The position numbers and the translations under genes were made by a program. Positions 8,396 to 18,900 of a stretch of 64,000 nucleotides of DNA are shown here, piece by piece (the stretch's first letter is position 1; each line of letters starts with the position of its first letter). The stretch is from the NCBI RefSeq assembly GCF_014646335.1, contig NZ_BMNG01000027.1, positions 1-64,000 on the forward strand. Reading direction: 5' to 3'. Source of the DNA: Streptomyces lasiicapitis. GTDB lineage: Bacteria > Actinomycetota > Actinomycetes > Streptomycetales > Streptomycetaceae. The notes below the pieces were generated by a model. That model saw nothing but the letters and a program-made list of their open reading frames with translations. It was not told where the DNA came from and ran no database searches.

Positions 8396-8956
8396 TCAAC
8401 GATCAGCCACGGGACCTCCACCAGCGGCATCTGGGCCGGATCCGGTATCCACCTCCAGGGCCGCTCGGGCCTCGATCCGAGCGGCGTGCCACCCGACGAG
8501 TTGTGGCAACAGCCCCCACAGTGCGCCGCACACCAGCAGCGTCGCACTGCCCGCGATCACACCCTCGACCCGGCCGAGCACCACGTCGACGACGAGCAGC
8601 ACAGACCCCGTCAGGGCCAGCATCAGCACGCTCATGCCCGCCCCCGCCAGCCGTGAGGAGACCCGCACGATCTCGGGTTTGGCCCCCCGCTGGAACAGCG
8701 TGCGGTGCAGCGCGGCCGGCGCGGTGAACAGGGCCGCCGCCAGCACAGCGAGCAGCAACGTCGTGATGTACATCGCACGCTGCGCCGTGTCGAGCGTGGG
8801 GAAGCGGGCGGTGAAGGCCAGCGTCAGCAAGAACGCGAACAGGATCTGGACGCCGGTCTGGATGATCCGCAACTCCTGGAGCAGCTCGCCGAAATTCCGG
8901 TCGGCCCGCTCCAACGTCGTCTCCTCGCGCGGCGTACGGTGACTCTCCTCGGCCAT
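8396..8956 (-). CDS. DUF6328 family membrane protein
   Basis: This 186-residue protein carries the DUF6328 pattern: NFGELLQELRIIQTGVQILF leading into the first helix, then ARFPTLDTAQRAMYITTLLL and APAALHRTLF. Four membrane helices are predicted (roughly residues 35-53, 65-85, 108-125 and 132-152). Function is unknown. The start at 8956 has AGGGAC upstream; the longer frame to 9010 has no better site. It is on the same strand as, but 132 bases beyond, the desaturase gene. Confidence 0.8.
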   Translation of the reverse strand: MAEESHRTPREETTLERADRNFGELLQELRIIQTGVQILFAFLLTLAFTARFPTLDTAQRAMYITTLLLAVLAAALFTAPAALHRTLFQRGAKPEIVRVSSRLAGAGMSVLMLALTGSVLLVVDVVLGRVEGVIAGSATLLVCGALWGLLPQLVGWHAARIEARAALEVDTGSGPDAAGGGPVADR

Positions 8957-9088
8957 GTCCCTGCAAGCTAGCCGACACACGCCGAACCGTCGCCAGGCCG
9001 GGCAGAGCATTCCGGGCCCACGAGGCCTGCGGGCAGACAGGCCCAGGACTCACCCTCCGAGCGAACACCTGTCTTCCGCCTGTGCAGT

Positions 9089-10165
9089 TCAATGCCCCGG
9101 CACGGCGAAGCGCAGGATGCGTCCCCACGTCGAGCCGTACTGCCGCCACAACGGGCCGGTGACGTACGGGATGCCGTACTTCTCGCAGAGTTCCCGCACG
9201 CGCGGGGCGATCTCGGCGTAGCGGTTGCTGGGCAGGTCGGGGAAGGCGTGGTGCTCGATCTGGTGGCTCAGGTTTCCGCTGAGGATGTGGAAGAGCGGGC
9301 TTCCCTCGATGTTGGCGGAGCCCTGGATCTGCCGGAGGTACCACTGCCCGCGCGTCTCGCCGTCGATGTGGTCCTCGGTGAAGGTCTGGACGTCGCCGGG
9401 GAAGTGGCCGCAGAAGATGATGGTGTGCGACCACAGGTTGCGTACGGTGTTGGCGGTGAGGTTGCCCAGCAGGCAGGGCAGGGCGGAGGGCCCGGCGAGG
9501 AGCGGGAAGAGCACGTAGTCCTTGGCGAGCTGGCGGGTGGCCTTGGAGAGGAACCCGGTCAGATCGGCTGCGAAGGACCGCCATGGTTTGCGCCCTGCGG
9601 CGACGGCATCGGGCTCCAGGTCGTACAGCGCGATGCCCCATTCGAAGAGCGGGGCGAGCACGAAGTTGTAGAACGGCTGAGCAAGATGGCGCGGACGCCA
9701 GCGCTGGTCACCGCTCATCCGGAAGACGACGTATCCGAGGTCCCGGTCGCGGTCGACGACATTGGTCCAGGTGTGATGCAGGTGATTGTGGGTGTGCTTC
9801 CAGGCTTCAGCCGGGGTGAGGAAGTCCCACTCCCACATGGTCGAGTGGATCGCCGGGTCGCCCATCCAGTCCCACTGGCCGTGCAGGATGTTATGACCCA
9901 GCTCCATGTTCTCCAGGATCTTGGCGACGGAGAGCATGGCGGTGCCCGCGACCCAGGCGGGCGGGAACAGCGAGACGGCCAGAGCGGCCCGCCCTCCCGC
10001 CTCCAGGCCACGCTGGGTGGCGATCACCGTACGGATGTAGCGGGCGTCGTCGGCACCGCGCGCGGCGATGATCTCCGAGCGGATCCGGTCGAGCTCCGCA
10101 CCGAGCTCGTCGCCGACATCCGTACTGGGGGCCGCTTCGTTGGAAGCGGGAGGGATCACGGTCAC
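9089..10165 (-). CDS. Membrane fatty-acid desaturase (acyl-CoA desaturase type)
   Basis: The 358-residue di-iron membrane enzyme inserts a cis double bond into acyl chains, probably as acyl-CoA. The three histidine boxes of the family are present: HNILHG, HTHNHLHHTW and HQIEHHAFP. The hydrophobic segments between them fit membrane insertion. The GTG start at 10165 follows AAGGAG. Only 16 bases separate it from the upstream ferredoxin reductase gene, matching the arrangement of desA3 with its reductase Rv3230c in Mycobacterium, where the reductase supplies electrons. Together they would adjust membrane lipid unsaturation. Confidence 0.88.
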   Translation of the reverse strand: MTVIPPASNEAAPSTDVGDELGAELDRIRSEIIAARGADDARYIRTVIATQRGLEAGGRAALAVSLFPPAWVAGTAMLSVAKILENMELGHNILHGQWDWMGDPAIHSTMWEWDFLTPAEAWKHTHNHLHHTWTNVVDRDRDLGYVVFRMSGDQRWRPRHLAQPFYNFVLAPLFEWGIALYDLEPDAVAAGRKPWRSFAADLTGFLSKATRQLAKDYVLFPLLAGPSALPCLLGNLTANTVRNLWSHTIIFCGHFPGDVQTFTEDHIDGETRGQWYLRQIQGSANIEGSPLFHILSGNLSHQIEHHAFPDLPSNRYAEIAPRVRELCEKYGIPYVTGPLWRQYGSTWGRILRFAVPGH

Positions 10166-10181
10166 GGGGACTCCTTGGTGG

Positions 10182-11270
10182 CTAGGCGTCGAGGGCCAGC
10201 GGTCCGGCCGCCGCCGAGACGCAGGTCTGGATCATCTGGCCGGCCCGGTCGTGGACTTCGCCGGTGCGCAGGTCGCGCACGCGGCCGTACCTCAGCGGGG
10301 TGAGGCAGCCGAAGCAGATCCCGCGCCGGCACCCGTAGGGCATCACCACCCCCGCCGACTCGCCGACGACGAGAAGCGGGGTGACCGCGTCCACGGTGAC
10401 CTCAGTACCGGTACGGGTGAACAGCACCCGGCCACCGGAGATGGCATCGCGATCCAGCGGCAGGACCGGATCCAGCTGGAAACGCTCCACATGGAGCCGC
10501 TCGCCGAGCCCCGCCCGGCCCCAGTGGCACTCCACTGCGTCGAGCAGGGCGGCCGGGCCGCAGGCCCAGGTCTCCCGCTCCGGCCAGTCGGGGCAGAGCC
10601 GGGCCAGATCGTCCGGGGCGAGCCTGCCGTGCGGCCGAGTGTGGTGCTCGACACAGTCCAACCAGTCCAACTGCCGTCGAGCTGCGCGCAGTTCGGAGCC
10701 GAAGATGCTGTCCCGGGCACTGGGTGCACTGTGCACCAACAGGACAACAGGGTGCGGGGGCCTACGGCTCATGAGCGTACGGAGCATGCCCATGACCGGG
10801 GTGATGCCGCTGCCGGCGGTCACCAGCAGGATGCGGGAGGGAAGGCGGTCCGGAAGAACGAACTCGCCTTGCGCCGTACCGAGTCGAAGCACCGTGCCCG
10901 GAGAAGTCCGGCGGGCCAGCTGCGGGGAAACCCTGCCGTCCGGCGCAACCTTGACGGTGATCGTCAGGAGCCCGTCCTCCCGGCCCGGCACCGAGGTGAG
11001 GGAGTACGTGCGCCACTGCCATACGCCGTCCATCTCGACGCCGACCGGAAGGTACTGCCCAGGACGGTGCCCCGCCCAGCCCCGGCCGGGCCGCAGAGCG
11101 AGCGTGACGGCATCCGGAGTCTCTGGCCACACCCCTGTCACCCGCCCCACCGGAAAGCGGGTGCCGAAGAGGGGGTCGATCAGCCCGAGATAGTCGTCCG
11201 GGGTGAGCGGGCTGGTCAGCCAGGAGGCCACGTTCAGCAGCCTGCTCGCGAGGGCCGACAACTCAGGCAT
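10182..11270 (-). CDS. Ferredoxin reductase with C-terminal 2Fe-2S domain
   Basis: The 362-residue flavoprotein is the likely electron donor of the desaturase. It has an FAD domain (RTYSLTS about residue 95), an NAD(P)H domain (TAGSGITPVMGML, and CGPAALLDAVE) and a plant-type ferredoxin domain at the end with C-x4-C-x2-C (YGCRRGICFGC) and a distant fourth cysteine (QTCVS). ATG 11270 was chosen for its GAGAGGAAT upstream and because MPELSALASRLL starts the conserved leader. The frame is open to 11552 but the extra residues carry no domain. Confidence 0.88.
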   Translation of the reverse strand: MPELSALASRLLNVASWLTSPLTPDDYLGLIDPLFGTRFPVGRVTGVWPETPDAVTLALRPGRGWAGHRPGQYLPVGVEMDGVWQWRTYSLTSVPGREDGLLTITVKVAPDGRVSPQLARRTSPGTVLRLGTAQGEFVLPDRLPSRILLVTAGSGITPVMGMLRTLMSRRPPHPVVLLVHSAPSARDSIFGSELRAARRQLDWLDCVEHHTRPHGRLAPDDLARLCPDWPERETWACGPAALLDAVECHWGRAGLGERLHVERFQLDPVLPLDRDAISGGRVLFTRTGTEVTVDAVTPLLVVGESAGVVMPYGCRRGICFGCLTPLRYGRVRDLRTGEVHDRAGQMIQTCVSAAAGPLALDA

Positions 11271-11764
11271 ACGCGGATTCCTCTCGTCGCGCAGCACGAC
11301 GGGTGCTGCGTACGTCGAGTCGTCCCGGGCCCGGCGGAGGCAACGTAACCACGACTGTGTGAACGGACGCGCGCCCAGGAGGCACATCCCGCCACCCGCC
11401 GTCTGCGGTATCCGGCGAGCGCGCATCCGCACAGTGCGGTGGCCTGCGTGGGCAAGCCGGGGCGCGCCAAAGGTAATTGGCCGGATGACCGTGCCGATTC
11501 CACGACACCCGACCGCCGCCATGAGAAGAGACCGCCTCGGGAGCCTACTCACCAGGCCGCTGGACCCTCGCGGGGAGGCAGCCGATTGCTGCGTGCCCCG
11601 TGCGTGCGGGGTCGCGTTCGCCGGCCAGGTGAAAGATCATCACGTGTGGCCGCTGGATGTGGTGTGCTCCGGGGATCGGCATTCTCGGTAGCGTGACCAT
11701 CTGCTGCATGGTGTCCATGTGTCCGGCTGGTCCGTGCGGGCCGACGGAGAGTGATGAGGCTGCA
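11271..11764. other. Divergent promoter region between reductase and FKBP genes
   Basis: About 490 bases with no supported gene. It must hold the promoters for the desaturase operon (minus strand) and the FKBP gene (plus strand). No operator stands out. Confidence 0.4.
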
Positions 11765-12169
11765 ATGAGTGAACCGACGAAGCCCGCGGTCGAGGTTCCG
11801 GAGGGTGACGCTCCTACCGAGCTGACCATCCGGGACCTGGTCGTCGGGGACGGGGCCGAGGTAAAGCCGGGCATGGTGGTCAGGGTCCACTATGTCGGGG
11901 TGACCTTCGAGTCCGGGAAGGAGTTCGATGCCTCCTGGGACCGGGGGCAGCCGTTCAAGTTCGCCCTGGGCAGTGGCAAGGTCATCAAGGGCTGGGACCG
12001 GGGGGTGAGGGGGATGAAGGTCGGCGGTCGGCGCGAGATCATCGTTCCCCCGCGTCTCGGCTACGGCAAGCAGTCGCCCTCGCCGTTGATCCCGGCGGGC
12101 TCGACCCTGGTCTTCGTGGTGGACCTGCTTGACTCGTATTCCAGCACAGCCGGGTGGAGCAACGCCTAG
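11765..12169 (+). CDS. FKBP-type peptidyl-prolyl isomerase
   Basis: The 134-residue cytoplasmic protein is a single FKBP domain. It shows the expected order VRVHYVGVTFESGKEFDASW, FKFALGSGKVIKGWDRGVRG, then RREIIVPPRLGYGKQ and IPAGSTLVFVVDLLD. Active-site aromatics and aspartate (Y, F, D, W, Y, F) are in place, so it should be active. ATG 11765 is the start of the usual N-terminus; the upstream frame to 11657 is not conserved. It is monocistronic. Confidence 0.9.
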   Translation: MSEPTKPAVEVPEGDAPTELTIRDLVVGDGAEVKPGMVVRVHYVGVTFESGKEFDASWDRGQPFKFALGSGKVIKGWDRGVRGMKVGGRREIIVPPRLGYGKQSPSPLIPAGSTLVFVVDLLDSYSSTAGWSNA

Positions 12170-12199
12170 AGACCCTGACCGCACCTCCGCTGCGACGCG

Positions 12200-12450
12200 C
12201 TGCATCGTCTCCCGGGTTCGGTGCCGCCGTGCTGCTCGCTGCCGCTCCTGCTTCCGCCTCCGCAGCGTCCGAACAGTTCCGCTGCGACCCGTTGACCGCC
12301 GAAGGCTACAAGGCGACCAACTTCCTCAACGGCCTGCCCGACGCCGCCGCCCGGACGCCCGAGCCCGGCGGCCGCGCTCGGCGGACGGGCGAGGTCCTCG
12401 ACGGAATCCAGCTCGTCGGCGCCAGTCCGCATTCCGTAGGAAGCGACGGC
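12200..12450 (+). pseudogene. Possible remnant of a secreted protein gene
   Basis: A plus-strand frame encodes AAVLLAAAPASASAASEQFR, which looks like the end of a signal peptide, then CDPLTAEGYKATNFLNGLPD. No start methionine with a ribosome site is present, and the frame runs into the antisense of a transposase relic. I read it as the beginning of a truncated exported protein gene; the family is not recognised. Confidence 0.3.
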
Positions 12451-12459
12451 ATCGCCGGG

Positions 12460-12811
12460 GTCACCATCCCGTTGCGCACCAGCACCCGGTGGACCGTGGC
12501 GCGGGACGGCACCGGCGCGGCACCCCCCTTGGTCATCTCGAAGCGGATCCTGCGAGCGCCCCAGCGCGGATGCTGCCGCCGGAGCCGGCACACCAGCGCC
12601 TCGATTCTGCCGAAATCCGGCTCGGGCTGGTCCGCGGCCGGCGCGAGCGGTCCCGCGGCCCGGCCATTCCCTCCTGCTCGAACCGCCGACGTCGGCTGTG
12701 CAGCGACTGACGCGAAGTCCCGTACCGGGCGGCCACTTCCCCGATCGGCAAGACCTCCAGCACCTCACGCACGGCCCGGTACCGGTACTCCTGCGGCTCC
12801 TGCGGCTCCAT
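12460..12811 (-). pseudogene. IS481-type transposase relic
   Basis: The minus strand carries the start of an IS481-like transposase: REVLEVLPIGEVAARYGTSR with its helix-turn-helix, then GPRDRSRRPRTSPSRISAE. A frameshift near 12560-12590 follows, and in the next frame CRLRRQHPRWGARRIRFEMT continues the family sequence. It ends near NGM, before any DDE catalytic residues. The gene is thus truncated and frameshifted, with no function left. Confidence 0.75.
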
Positions 12812-12970
12812 GTCCCCCGCCCAGCCCCGTATCGCCGGCCGCACCCAACCAGACGGAGGACGACAAGGATGTGATGAGACCGGTTCTCATCGAAGCCCGA
12901 GAGCCGTCGAGCAACTCCCGGGCACAGAGCGTCGAAGAAGTCCTGAGCCGTTACAGCCAGGCCTCGGCGT

Positions 12971-13870
12971 TCATGCCTGGACCATCGGCTTGAGCACCTC
13001 CTCGCACCACTGGCGGAAGCTCGTCGGGCTCGCGGTCTGAGCGGTGCGCCGTACGCCGTCGTCGAGACCCTGGTCCTTGGAGCGCATCATGTCGACGTAG
13101 CCCTCTACGAGTGCGTCCCCGGTGCCGCGTCCGGCCAGCGCTGCGCGGAAGTCGTCGAGCGACTGCCACGCGTAGCGGACCGGGCGGCCCAGCACCTCGG
13201 ACATGATGCGCGCCATGTCGTTCGCCGAGAGGTCTTCGGGGCCCAGGACCGGGACCTCGCCCGTCCCCGTCCACGATCGGTCGAGCAGCAGGCCGGCGGC
13301 GGCCGCGGCGATGTCACGGGGCGCGGCCACCGGTGCTTTGCGGTCGGCGGTGACGGTGCCGGTGAACACGCCGTGGTCGCGGATCGACGCCGCCTGCCAC
13401 AGCAGGTTGTCCATGAAGGTCGGGTTCGCGAGCGCCCGGTAGGCCACGCCCGTACTGGCGATGAGATCGTCCATGGCCAGCGACGCCGTCACATGCCCGG
13501 CGCGGCCGGCGACGGGAGTGCCGCGGCCGAGCGCCGAGACGCCGACGACGTGTCCGACGCCGTGGGCCGTGAACGACTTCGCCGCCGCACGCGTGAATCC
13601 GGTGTACACGGCGTCCAGGCTCAGCGGTGCCTTCGGGGCCGACGGAACCAGCCAGAAGACGGCGTCCGCGCCGGCGAAGGCCCGGTCGACGACCGCTGCG
13701 TCACCGTGCGAGCCAGTGACCACGTCGACGCGGGCGCGGACGGCGTCGGGGAGCTTCGCGGGGGCGCGCACGATGACGCGCAGCTCTTCACCACGAGTGG
13801 GAGCCTCGTTGAGCAGGATGTCCAGGAGCCGGCCACCGATCTGGCCGGTGGGAGAAGTGATGACGATCAT
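12971..13870 (-). CDS. NmrA-like NAD(P)-binding protein
   Basis: The 299-residue protein is an atypical short-chain dehydrogenase of the NmrA/HSCARG kind. The N-terminal motif TSPTGQIGGRLLD is the dinucleotide-binding loop, and YRALANPTFMDNLLWQA with the later PVLGPEDLSANDMARIMSEV matches the family. It may be a reductase or a redox sensor; the substrate is unknown. It is divergent from a LysR regulator 68 bases away, which most likely controls it. ATG 13870 was chosen over 13900 because it starts directly at the Rossmann strand. Confidence 0.85.
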   Translation of the reverse strand: MIVITSPTGQIGGRLLDILLNEAPTRGEELRVIVRAPAKLPDAVRARVDVVTGSHGDAAVVDRAFAGADAVFWLVPSAPKAPLSLDAVYTGFTRAAAKSFTAHGVGHVVGVSALGRGTPVAGRAGHVTASLAMDDLIASTGVAYRALANPTFMDNLLWQAASIRDHGVFTGTVTADRKAPVAAPRDIAAAAAGLLLDRSWTGTGEVPVLGPEDLSANDMARIMSEVLGRPVRYAWQSLDDFRAALAGRGTGDALVEGYVDMMRSKDQGLDDGVRRTAQTASPTSFRQWCEEVLKPMVQA

Positions 13871-13938
13871 GTTGAGAGTCTCGGGGCCGTCCACTGGCAC
13901 CGTCCAATACCCTTCCTGGCGATTGATACCTTGAAGGC

Positions 13939-14748
13939 ATGGATCTCGACCTCCGCAAGCTCCGCTACTTCGTCGCGGTGGCCGAACACCGGCACTTCGG
14001 GCGTGCGGCGGCGCAGCTGTACATCGCCCAGCCGGTTCTCAGCCGTCAGATCAGGGCTTTCGAGCAGGAGCTGCAGTGCGCTCTGCTCGTGCGGACCACC
14101 CGCAGCGTGGAGTTGACCGCTGCCGGGAAGCAGCTCTACGAGGAGGCCCAGGGGATCCTCGCGGCGGTCGCCGCGGCGGTGCGGCGCGTGCACGACGTCG
14201 AGCGGAGCGTCCAACGGCTCGTTGTCGCCTTCTCCCCCGGGCTGCATGTGGCGGATGCGCTCCGGGCGTTCTCCTCGCGCCACCCGGACGTCGAGACCGA
14301 CGTCGTCCCGGCGCGCTGGTGGGAGCAGGCCGCGCCGCTCCGGGACGGCCGGGCCCAAGTCGGCTACCTGCGGCGTCCGTTCGACGATTCGGGGTTGCAC
14401 ACCATCCCCATCGGCCGCGAGCCCAGGGTCGCCTGCATGCCCGCCGCACACCCGCTGGTGTGCCGTCAGGAGCTCACCTCCGCCGACCTCGACGGCGAGC
14501 GGATGCTCGACGCGCCGACGCGCCGAACGTCCTCACTCGAGGAGAAGTTCGAGCTCATCGCCTCCGGACACGGCATCGCACTCGTCCCGCTGAGCGTCGC
14601 GCGGTCCTACCCCCGCCCCGATCTCGCCCTCCTCCCCGTCACGGACGCCCCGGACGTCCAGAGGTGCCTGGCGGTCCTCGCGGACCGGCGGGAGAAGCTG
14701 CTGCGCGACTTCCTGGAGATCGCCACCGCGACGCTGCGGACCAGCTGA
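13939..14748 (+). CDS. LysR family regulator
   Basis: This 269-residue regulator has a typical LysR helix-turn-helix at residues 5-60 (YFVAVAEHRHFGRAAAQLYI, then SRQIRAFEQEL) and a type 2 periplasmic-binding-like effector domain after residue 90. It is somewhat shorter than the usual 290-310. It is transcribed divergently from the NmrA-like gene and probably regulates it and itself from the shared 68-base gap. The inducer is unknown. Confidence 0.9.
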   Translation: MDLDLRKLRYFVAVAEHRHFGRAAAQLYIAQPVLSRQIRAFEQELQCALLVRTTRSVELTAAGKQLYEEAQGILAAVAAAVRRVHDVERSVQRLVVAFSPGLHVADALRAFSSRHPDVETDVVPARWWEQAAPLRDGRAQVGYLRRPFDDSGLHTIPIGREPRVACMPAAHPLVCRQELTSADLDGERMLDAPTRRTSSLEEKFELIASGHGIALVPLSVARSYPRPDLALLPVTDAPDVQRCLAVLADRREKLLRDFLEIATATLRTS

Positions 14749-14752
14749 GCGA

Positions 14753-15105
14753 TCAGCGCGTACATTCACCACCTGCGCCCCGAGGACGCCTCGGTGAACT
14801 TCACCCGCGGCAACCTGGACTTCGACAACGGCGGTAGCCCATCGACGAAGCACCCGACAGCTCCGTGGACAGCGACTCCTTCGAGCCGCGCCATGCCGTC
14901 AAGGGCGATGTTGCCCGCATGATCCTCTACATGGCCGTCCGCTACGACGGCACCGACGCCTTCCCCGACCTCGAACCCAACGATCGGGTCGACAACGGCA
15001 ACGCGCCGGCCATGGGCCGCCTGTCCGTCCTCAAGCAGCGGAACGAAACCGACCCACCCGACACCCTCGAAAAGACCCGCAACGACCGGATCTTCCCCAC
15101 AGGCA
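14753..15105 (+). pseudogene. Broken secreted endonuclease I-type gene
   Basis: The fragment encodes YIHHLRPEDASVNFTRGNLD and then, after a one-base loss near 14838-14840, EAPDSSVDSDSFEPRHAVKG, ARMILYMAVRYDGTDAFPDL and MGRLSVLKQ. This is the catalytic half of Streptomyces exported nucleases of the endonuclease I family. The N-terminus and signal peptide are missing because LysR ends immediately before it. The C-terminus stops after RNDRIF, where an IS701 relic begins. Confidence 0.7.
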
Positions 15106-15261
15106 CGTCAGCGTCTTGTTCCGCTCCCGCGGAGGCAGCAGCCCGGTGAGGTACTCGCGAAAACCACGTCGCTGCGCCAGTGAGCCGAAGAGATCGTCAA
15201 AACCAACGGCCTGGCCTTCCAGCGGTCCCGGAGCCGGCGGGCACGGACGACGAGCAGTCAT
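15106..15261 (-). mobile_element. IS701-type transposase fragment (N-terminal piece)
   Basis: The minus strand encodes FDDLFGSLAQRRGFREYLTG followed by LLPPRERNKTLT, the conserved start of IS701-family transposases. The remainder is missing; the coding sense stops where the broken nuclease gene ends near 15105. This is a relic only. Confidence 0.65.
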
Positions 15262-15318
15262 CGCACTCATCAAGCTACAGAGACCACACAAGCTCTGGCC
15301 TCCGTACGGCAGTTCAGC

Positions 15319-15696
15319 GTGCCGCTGCCGTCCAGCCCGCGCGGTGCGCAGCTCGCCCGGCACACTGTCGTACACCAACTCGCCATCCGGGGCCGACCGT
15401 TCGAAGCCGCGAAGCCCGTCGCCGCCGAGCTGGCGGGCAACGCCGTGCGGCACGGGCACGTGCCGGGGCGGAACTTCCGGCTGACGCTGCGGCTCGCGCC
15501 GGGCGGGCTGCTGCGGGTGGAGGTGAGCGGCGCGTGCGCCGAGCGGCTGCCACGGGCGCCGGGGGCGGCAGCGGAGCCGGAGGACGAGTCGGGCCGGGGG
15601 CTCGCCCTGGTCGCGGCGTTCGCGGACCGGTGGGGCACGGAGGTCGGGCCGGAGCCGCGCAAGACGGTCTGGGCGGAGCTCGACCGCGTCAGTTAA
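15319..15696 (+). CDS. RsbW-like ATP-binding protein
   Basis: The 125-residue protein fits the Streptomyces family of stand-alone GHKL ATPases related to anti-sigma factor RsbW. The N box AKPVAAELAGNAVRHGHVPG, the glycine-rich SGRGLALVAAFADRWGTE and the closing KTVWAELDRVS are all visible. Such proteins bind ATP and usually inhibit or phosphorylate partners in regulatory switches. No clear ribosome site precedes GTG 15319; the frame lacks an earlier ATG or GTG. Confidence 0.8.
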   Translation: MPLPSSPRGAQLARHTVVHQLAIRGRPFEAAKPVAAELAGNAVRHGHVPGRNFRLTLRLAPGGLLRVEVSGACAERLPRAPGAAAEPEDESGRGLALVAAFADRWGTEVGPEPRKTVWAELDRVS

Positions 15697-15967
15697 CTGT
15701 CGATCAGGTGATGACCAGCGCCGATTGCATTCCGGCACCATGAGACATCCACATCGCCCACGCCGGGCTCCCGCCCGGCAGGGTTTGGCGGGACGGAAAC
15801 ACCAGCCCCGCCCTCGGCGGAAACCTGGAGGCCACCTCCTGCTCCAGCCCTGGGCACCCGGCGGAGCCGTTCGCGGAGCCGTTCAACAGCCATTGATCAC
15901 CCGTTGACTCCCGCCCCTTACCTTCTCAGCTGCCAAGATCCCCACCCCCATGCTCTGAGAAGGAATC
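15697..15967. promoter_or_regulatory. Upstream region of the giant exported protein gene
   Basis: About 270 bases with no supported gene. AGAAGGA lies before ATG 15968. A promoter for the large gene is expected here but none is clear by eye. Confidence 0.3.
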
Positions 15968-18900
15968 ATGCTGCCCTCAAGACCACCCCGGCGGTTCCGG
16001 GCCGCCGGGGCGAGAACGCGTCGCTTGCCCCTCGTCGGCGCGCTGGCCCTCGCTTTGATAGCCGGGCTGCTCCAGGTCCTGTGGCTGCCCGCGCAGCCCG
16101 CCGCCGCCGCGGTTTCGGACCACAGGGCGGCCACGTGGAACCTTCAGGCGAATTCGAAGAACATCTCGAACGTTTCGGGTCTGATGGAGAAGCACAACCT
16201 CGACGTCCTCGCCCTCCAGGAAATGCCGAACCAGGACAAGCTGCCTGACGCGGACGGGCAGGAGATGACGCCGATCGAACACGACATCCCGAACTACAAG
16301 CCGGACGGCACCAAGGGCTCTTTCGAGGCATGGCGTGTGCATGAGTACAGACTCAAGAAGGGCTTCCACCTCTTTCGCATCTTCACGCACAGAAACAATC
16401 GCGGCATCGGCTTCGTGACCAGGGAGGCCGTTGAGGACTTCGGTACGGAGATGCTCACGCTCGAACTCCGGGGCGCAGAGAAGAAGAAGGGGTTCCGCAC
16501 CCTCGGCGTCAAGATCGATGACGACTGGTTTTACTCCTTCCACGCCACGAGTGAGTCACCGCGGGGCAAGAACAACGTCGAGAGCGCGCTCCAGGACTTC
16601 AACAAGTTCCAGAACTCGCCCGTGGGGTCGCAGAGCTGGGCCGTCATGGGGGACTTCAATCGGTTCCCCTCCGAGAACTCCGATGCCTTCAAGGAGGAGC
16701 TCAGCGAGCTGGCGGACACGCAGCAGGGCGGCTTCCGCACCAGTCAGCGCGCTGTGGAGCAGTCCGTGGATCTGGGCGCCATGAGCGCTCGTGCGATCTA
16801 CTCGGGCAACAGCACGCAAACGCATGGCGCCGAACTCGACTTCATGGTCGCCAGGGGCGCCGCCAACGACTTCAAGGCGACTCGGCTGAACAGCATGTAC
16901 GGGTCCGACCACAACCCCGTCGTCTTCACCAGCGGTCCCGCCCCGGATCCCTGCGACACGGCCCAGACGGCGAGGAAGAGCAACGCCGCAACGGCACGCC
17001 GCGCGACCGCCGCCGACGACTCCTGTTCCCTCCCCCCCGACCTCCCCCGGGCCACCGTCTCCATGGGCGACAGCTTCATCTCCGGTGAGGGCGGGCGCTG
17101 GCAGGGCAACGCCAACACGTCCGCCAAGGGCAGCTGGGGCACCGACCGGGCCTCCGGCGGAACCGAGGTGTACGAGAAGAACGGGAACGGCAGCGACTTC
17201 TGTCACCGCTCCGACGTCGCCGAGATCAAGGGCGCCGACATCGACGGCGTACCGAAGGAGCGGCGGTTCAACATCGCGTGCTCGGGCGCACGGACTGAGC
17301 ACGTCATCGACCAGGCGCAAGGGGACGGGAGCGCGCAGGGCAACACGCCGCAGATCGAGCAGCTCGCGGAGATCGCGGAGGAGCACGAGGTCAGCACCAT
17401 CGCGCTCTCCATCGGCGGCAACGACCTTAAGTTCTCCAAGCTCGTCACCGACTGCGGGTGGGACTTCATCAAGGGCAACGGCCCCTGCAACGAAACCGCG
17501 TCGGGGAAGGTGGACCGGGATCTGGGGCAGGTGCGCGAGAAAGTCCTGAGCACGATCGAGGCCATCCGCGACACCATGGCCGAGTCGGGCCAGGACCAGA
17601 GCAGTTACCAGCTGGTGGTCCAGTCCTACCCCGCCCCGCTGCCCGCCTCCAGCGAGATGAAGTACAGCAGCACGGTCGTGGACTACAGGCGGTACACGGA
17701 AGGCGGCTGCCCCTTCTACGACGCCGACGCGGACTGGACCCGCAAGGGTGCCGTCGACAGCATCGGCACGATGCTGCGCGGCGCCGCCGAGGAGTCGGAG
17801 GCCTCCTTCCTCGATCTGCGCGACGCCTTCGACGGGCACGAGCTGTGCGCCAAGTCGACCCAGCAGGCGTCGTCCGAGAACACCCTGGACAAGCCCGTGC
17901 CCGCCGAGGACGCGGAGTGGGTGCGCTTCCACCAGGGCTTGACCACACCGGGCGAAACGCAGGAGGTACTCCACCCCAACGCTTACGGGCAGAAGGCCCT
18001 GAGCGCCTGCCTGACCAAGTTCGCGGTGGCGACGGGCGGCGACACCAGCCCGTGGACGTACGCCTGCCGGGGCGAGAAGGGCAGGAAGCCCGGTGACGTC
18101 GACCTGTCCGGCGACCAGGTGATCGACGCCGCCGTCCGCACCGCCGACAGCGGTCCTCCGAACCAGTACATCTTCCAAGGCAACCGGTACGCCCGCTTCG
18201 AAGAGGCCGCCGACGAACCGCTCGGCAAGGTGAAGGACATCTCCTCGGAGTGGCCCAGCCTGCACGGCACCCCGTTCGTCAACGGCTTCGACGCGGCGTT
18301 CGAGGCGAAGAAGTACAACAAGCGCCAGCTGATCCTCTTCCGCGGCGACCAGTACGTCCGCGTCGAGATCCCCATGAACGGCACCGACGACTCCCTCGCC
18401 AAGGGACCGATGTCCATCACCAGCGGCTTCAAGCTCTTCGAGGGCACGCGCTTCGCCAACGGCGTGGACGCCGCCGTGGAGATCGGCGACAGCCGGATCA
18501 TGCTGTTCAAGGGTGACCAGATGGCCATCTTCAAGCTGGACATCGACGGCACCGACGACAAGTGGGTGATGGAGCCCCGAGCCATCTCCGAAGGCCTGCC
18601 CGTCCTCAAGGGCACCGGCTTCGAGAACGGCATCGGCACCGCCATGCAGCGGACCGTGTACGACCCGGAGCCGAACGGCTCCGACGTCTACCTGATCAAC
18701 GGCACCCGGGCCCTGCGCCTGTACCTCGACGAGGACCTGGCGAAGAGCAAGATCGAGTTGGGCCCGATGTCCCTTACGGAGCTGTGGCCGTCCCTGAAGG
18801 GCTCGATCTTCGGCGAGACCCCGCAGTCTCCCCGCAGCGTGCGCATCTTCTCCTGGCTTCACAATCAGGGGGTGGGCGACAGCGTCGGGCGCCAAGCCGT

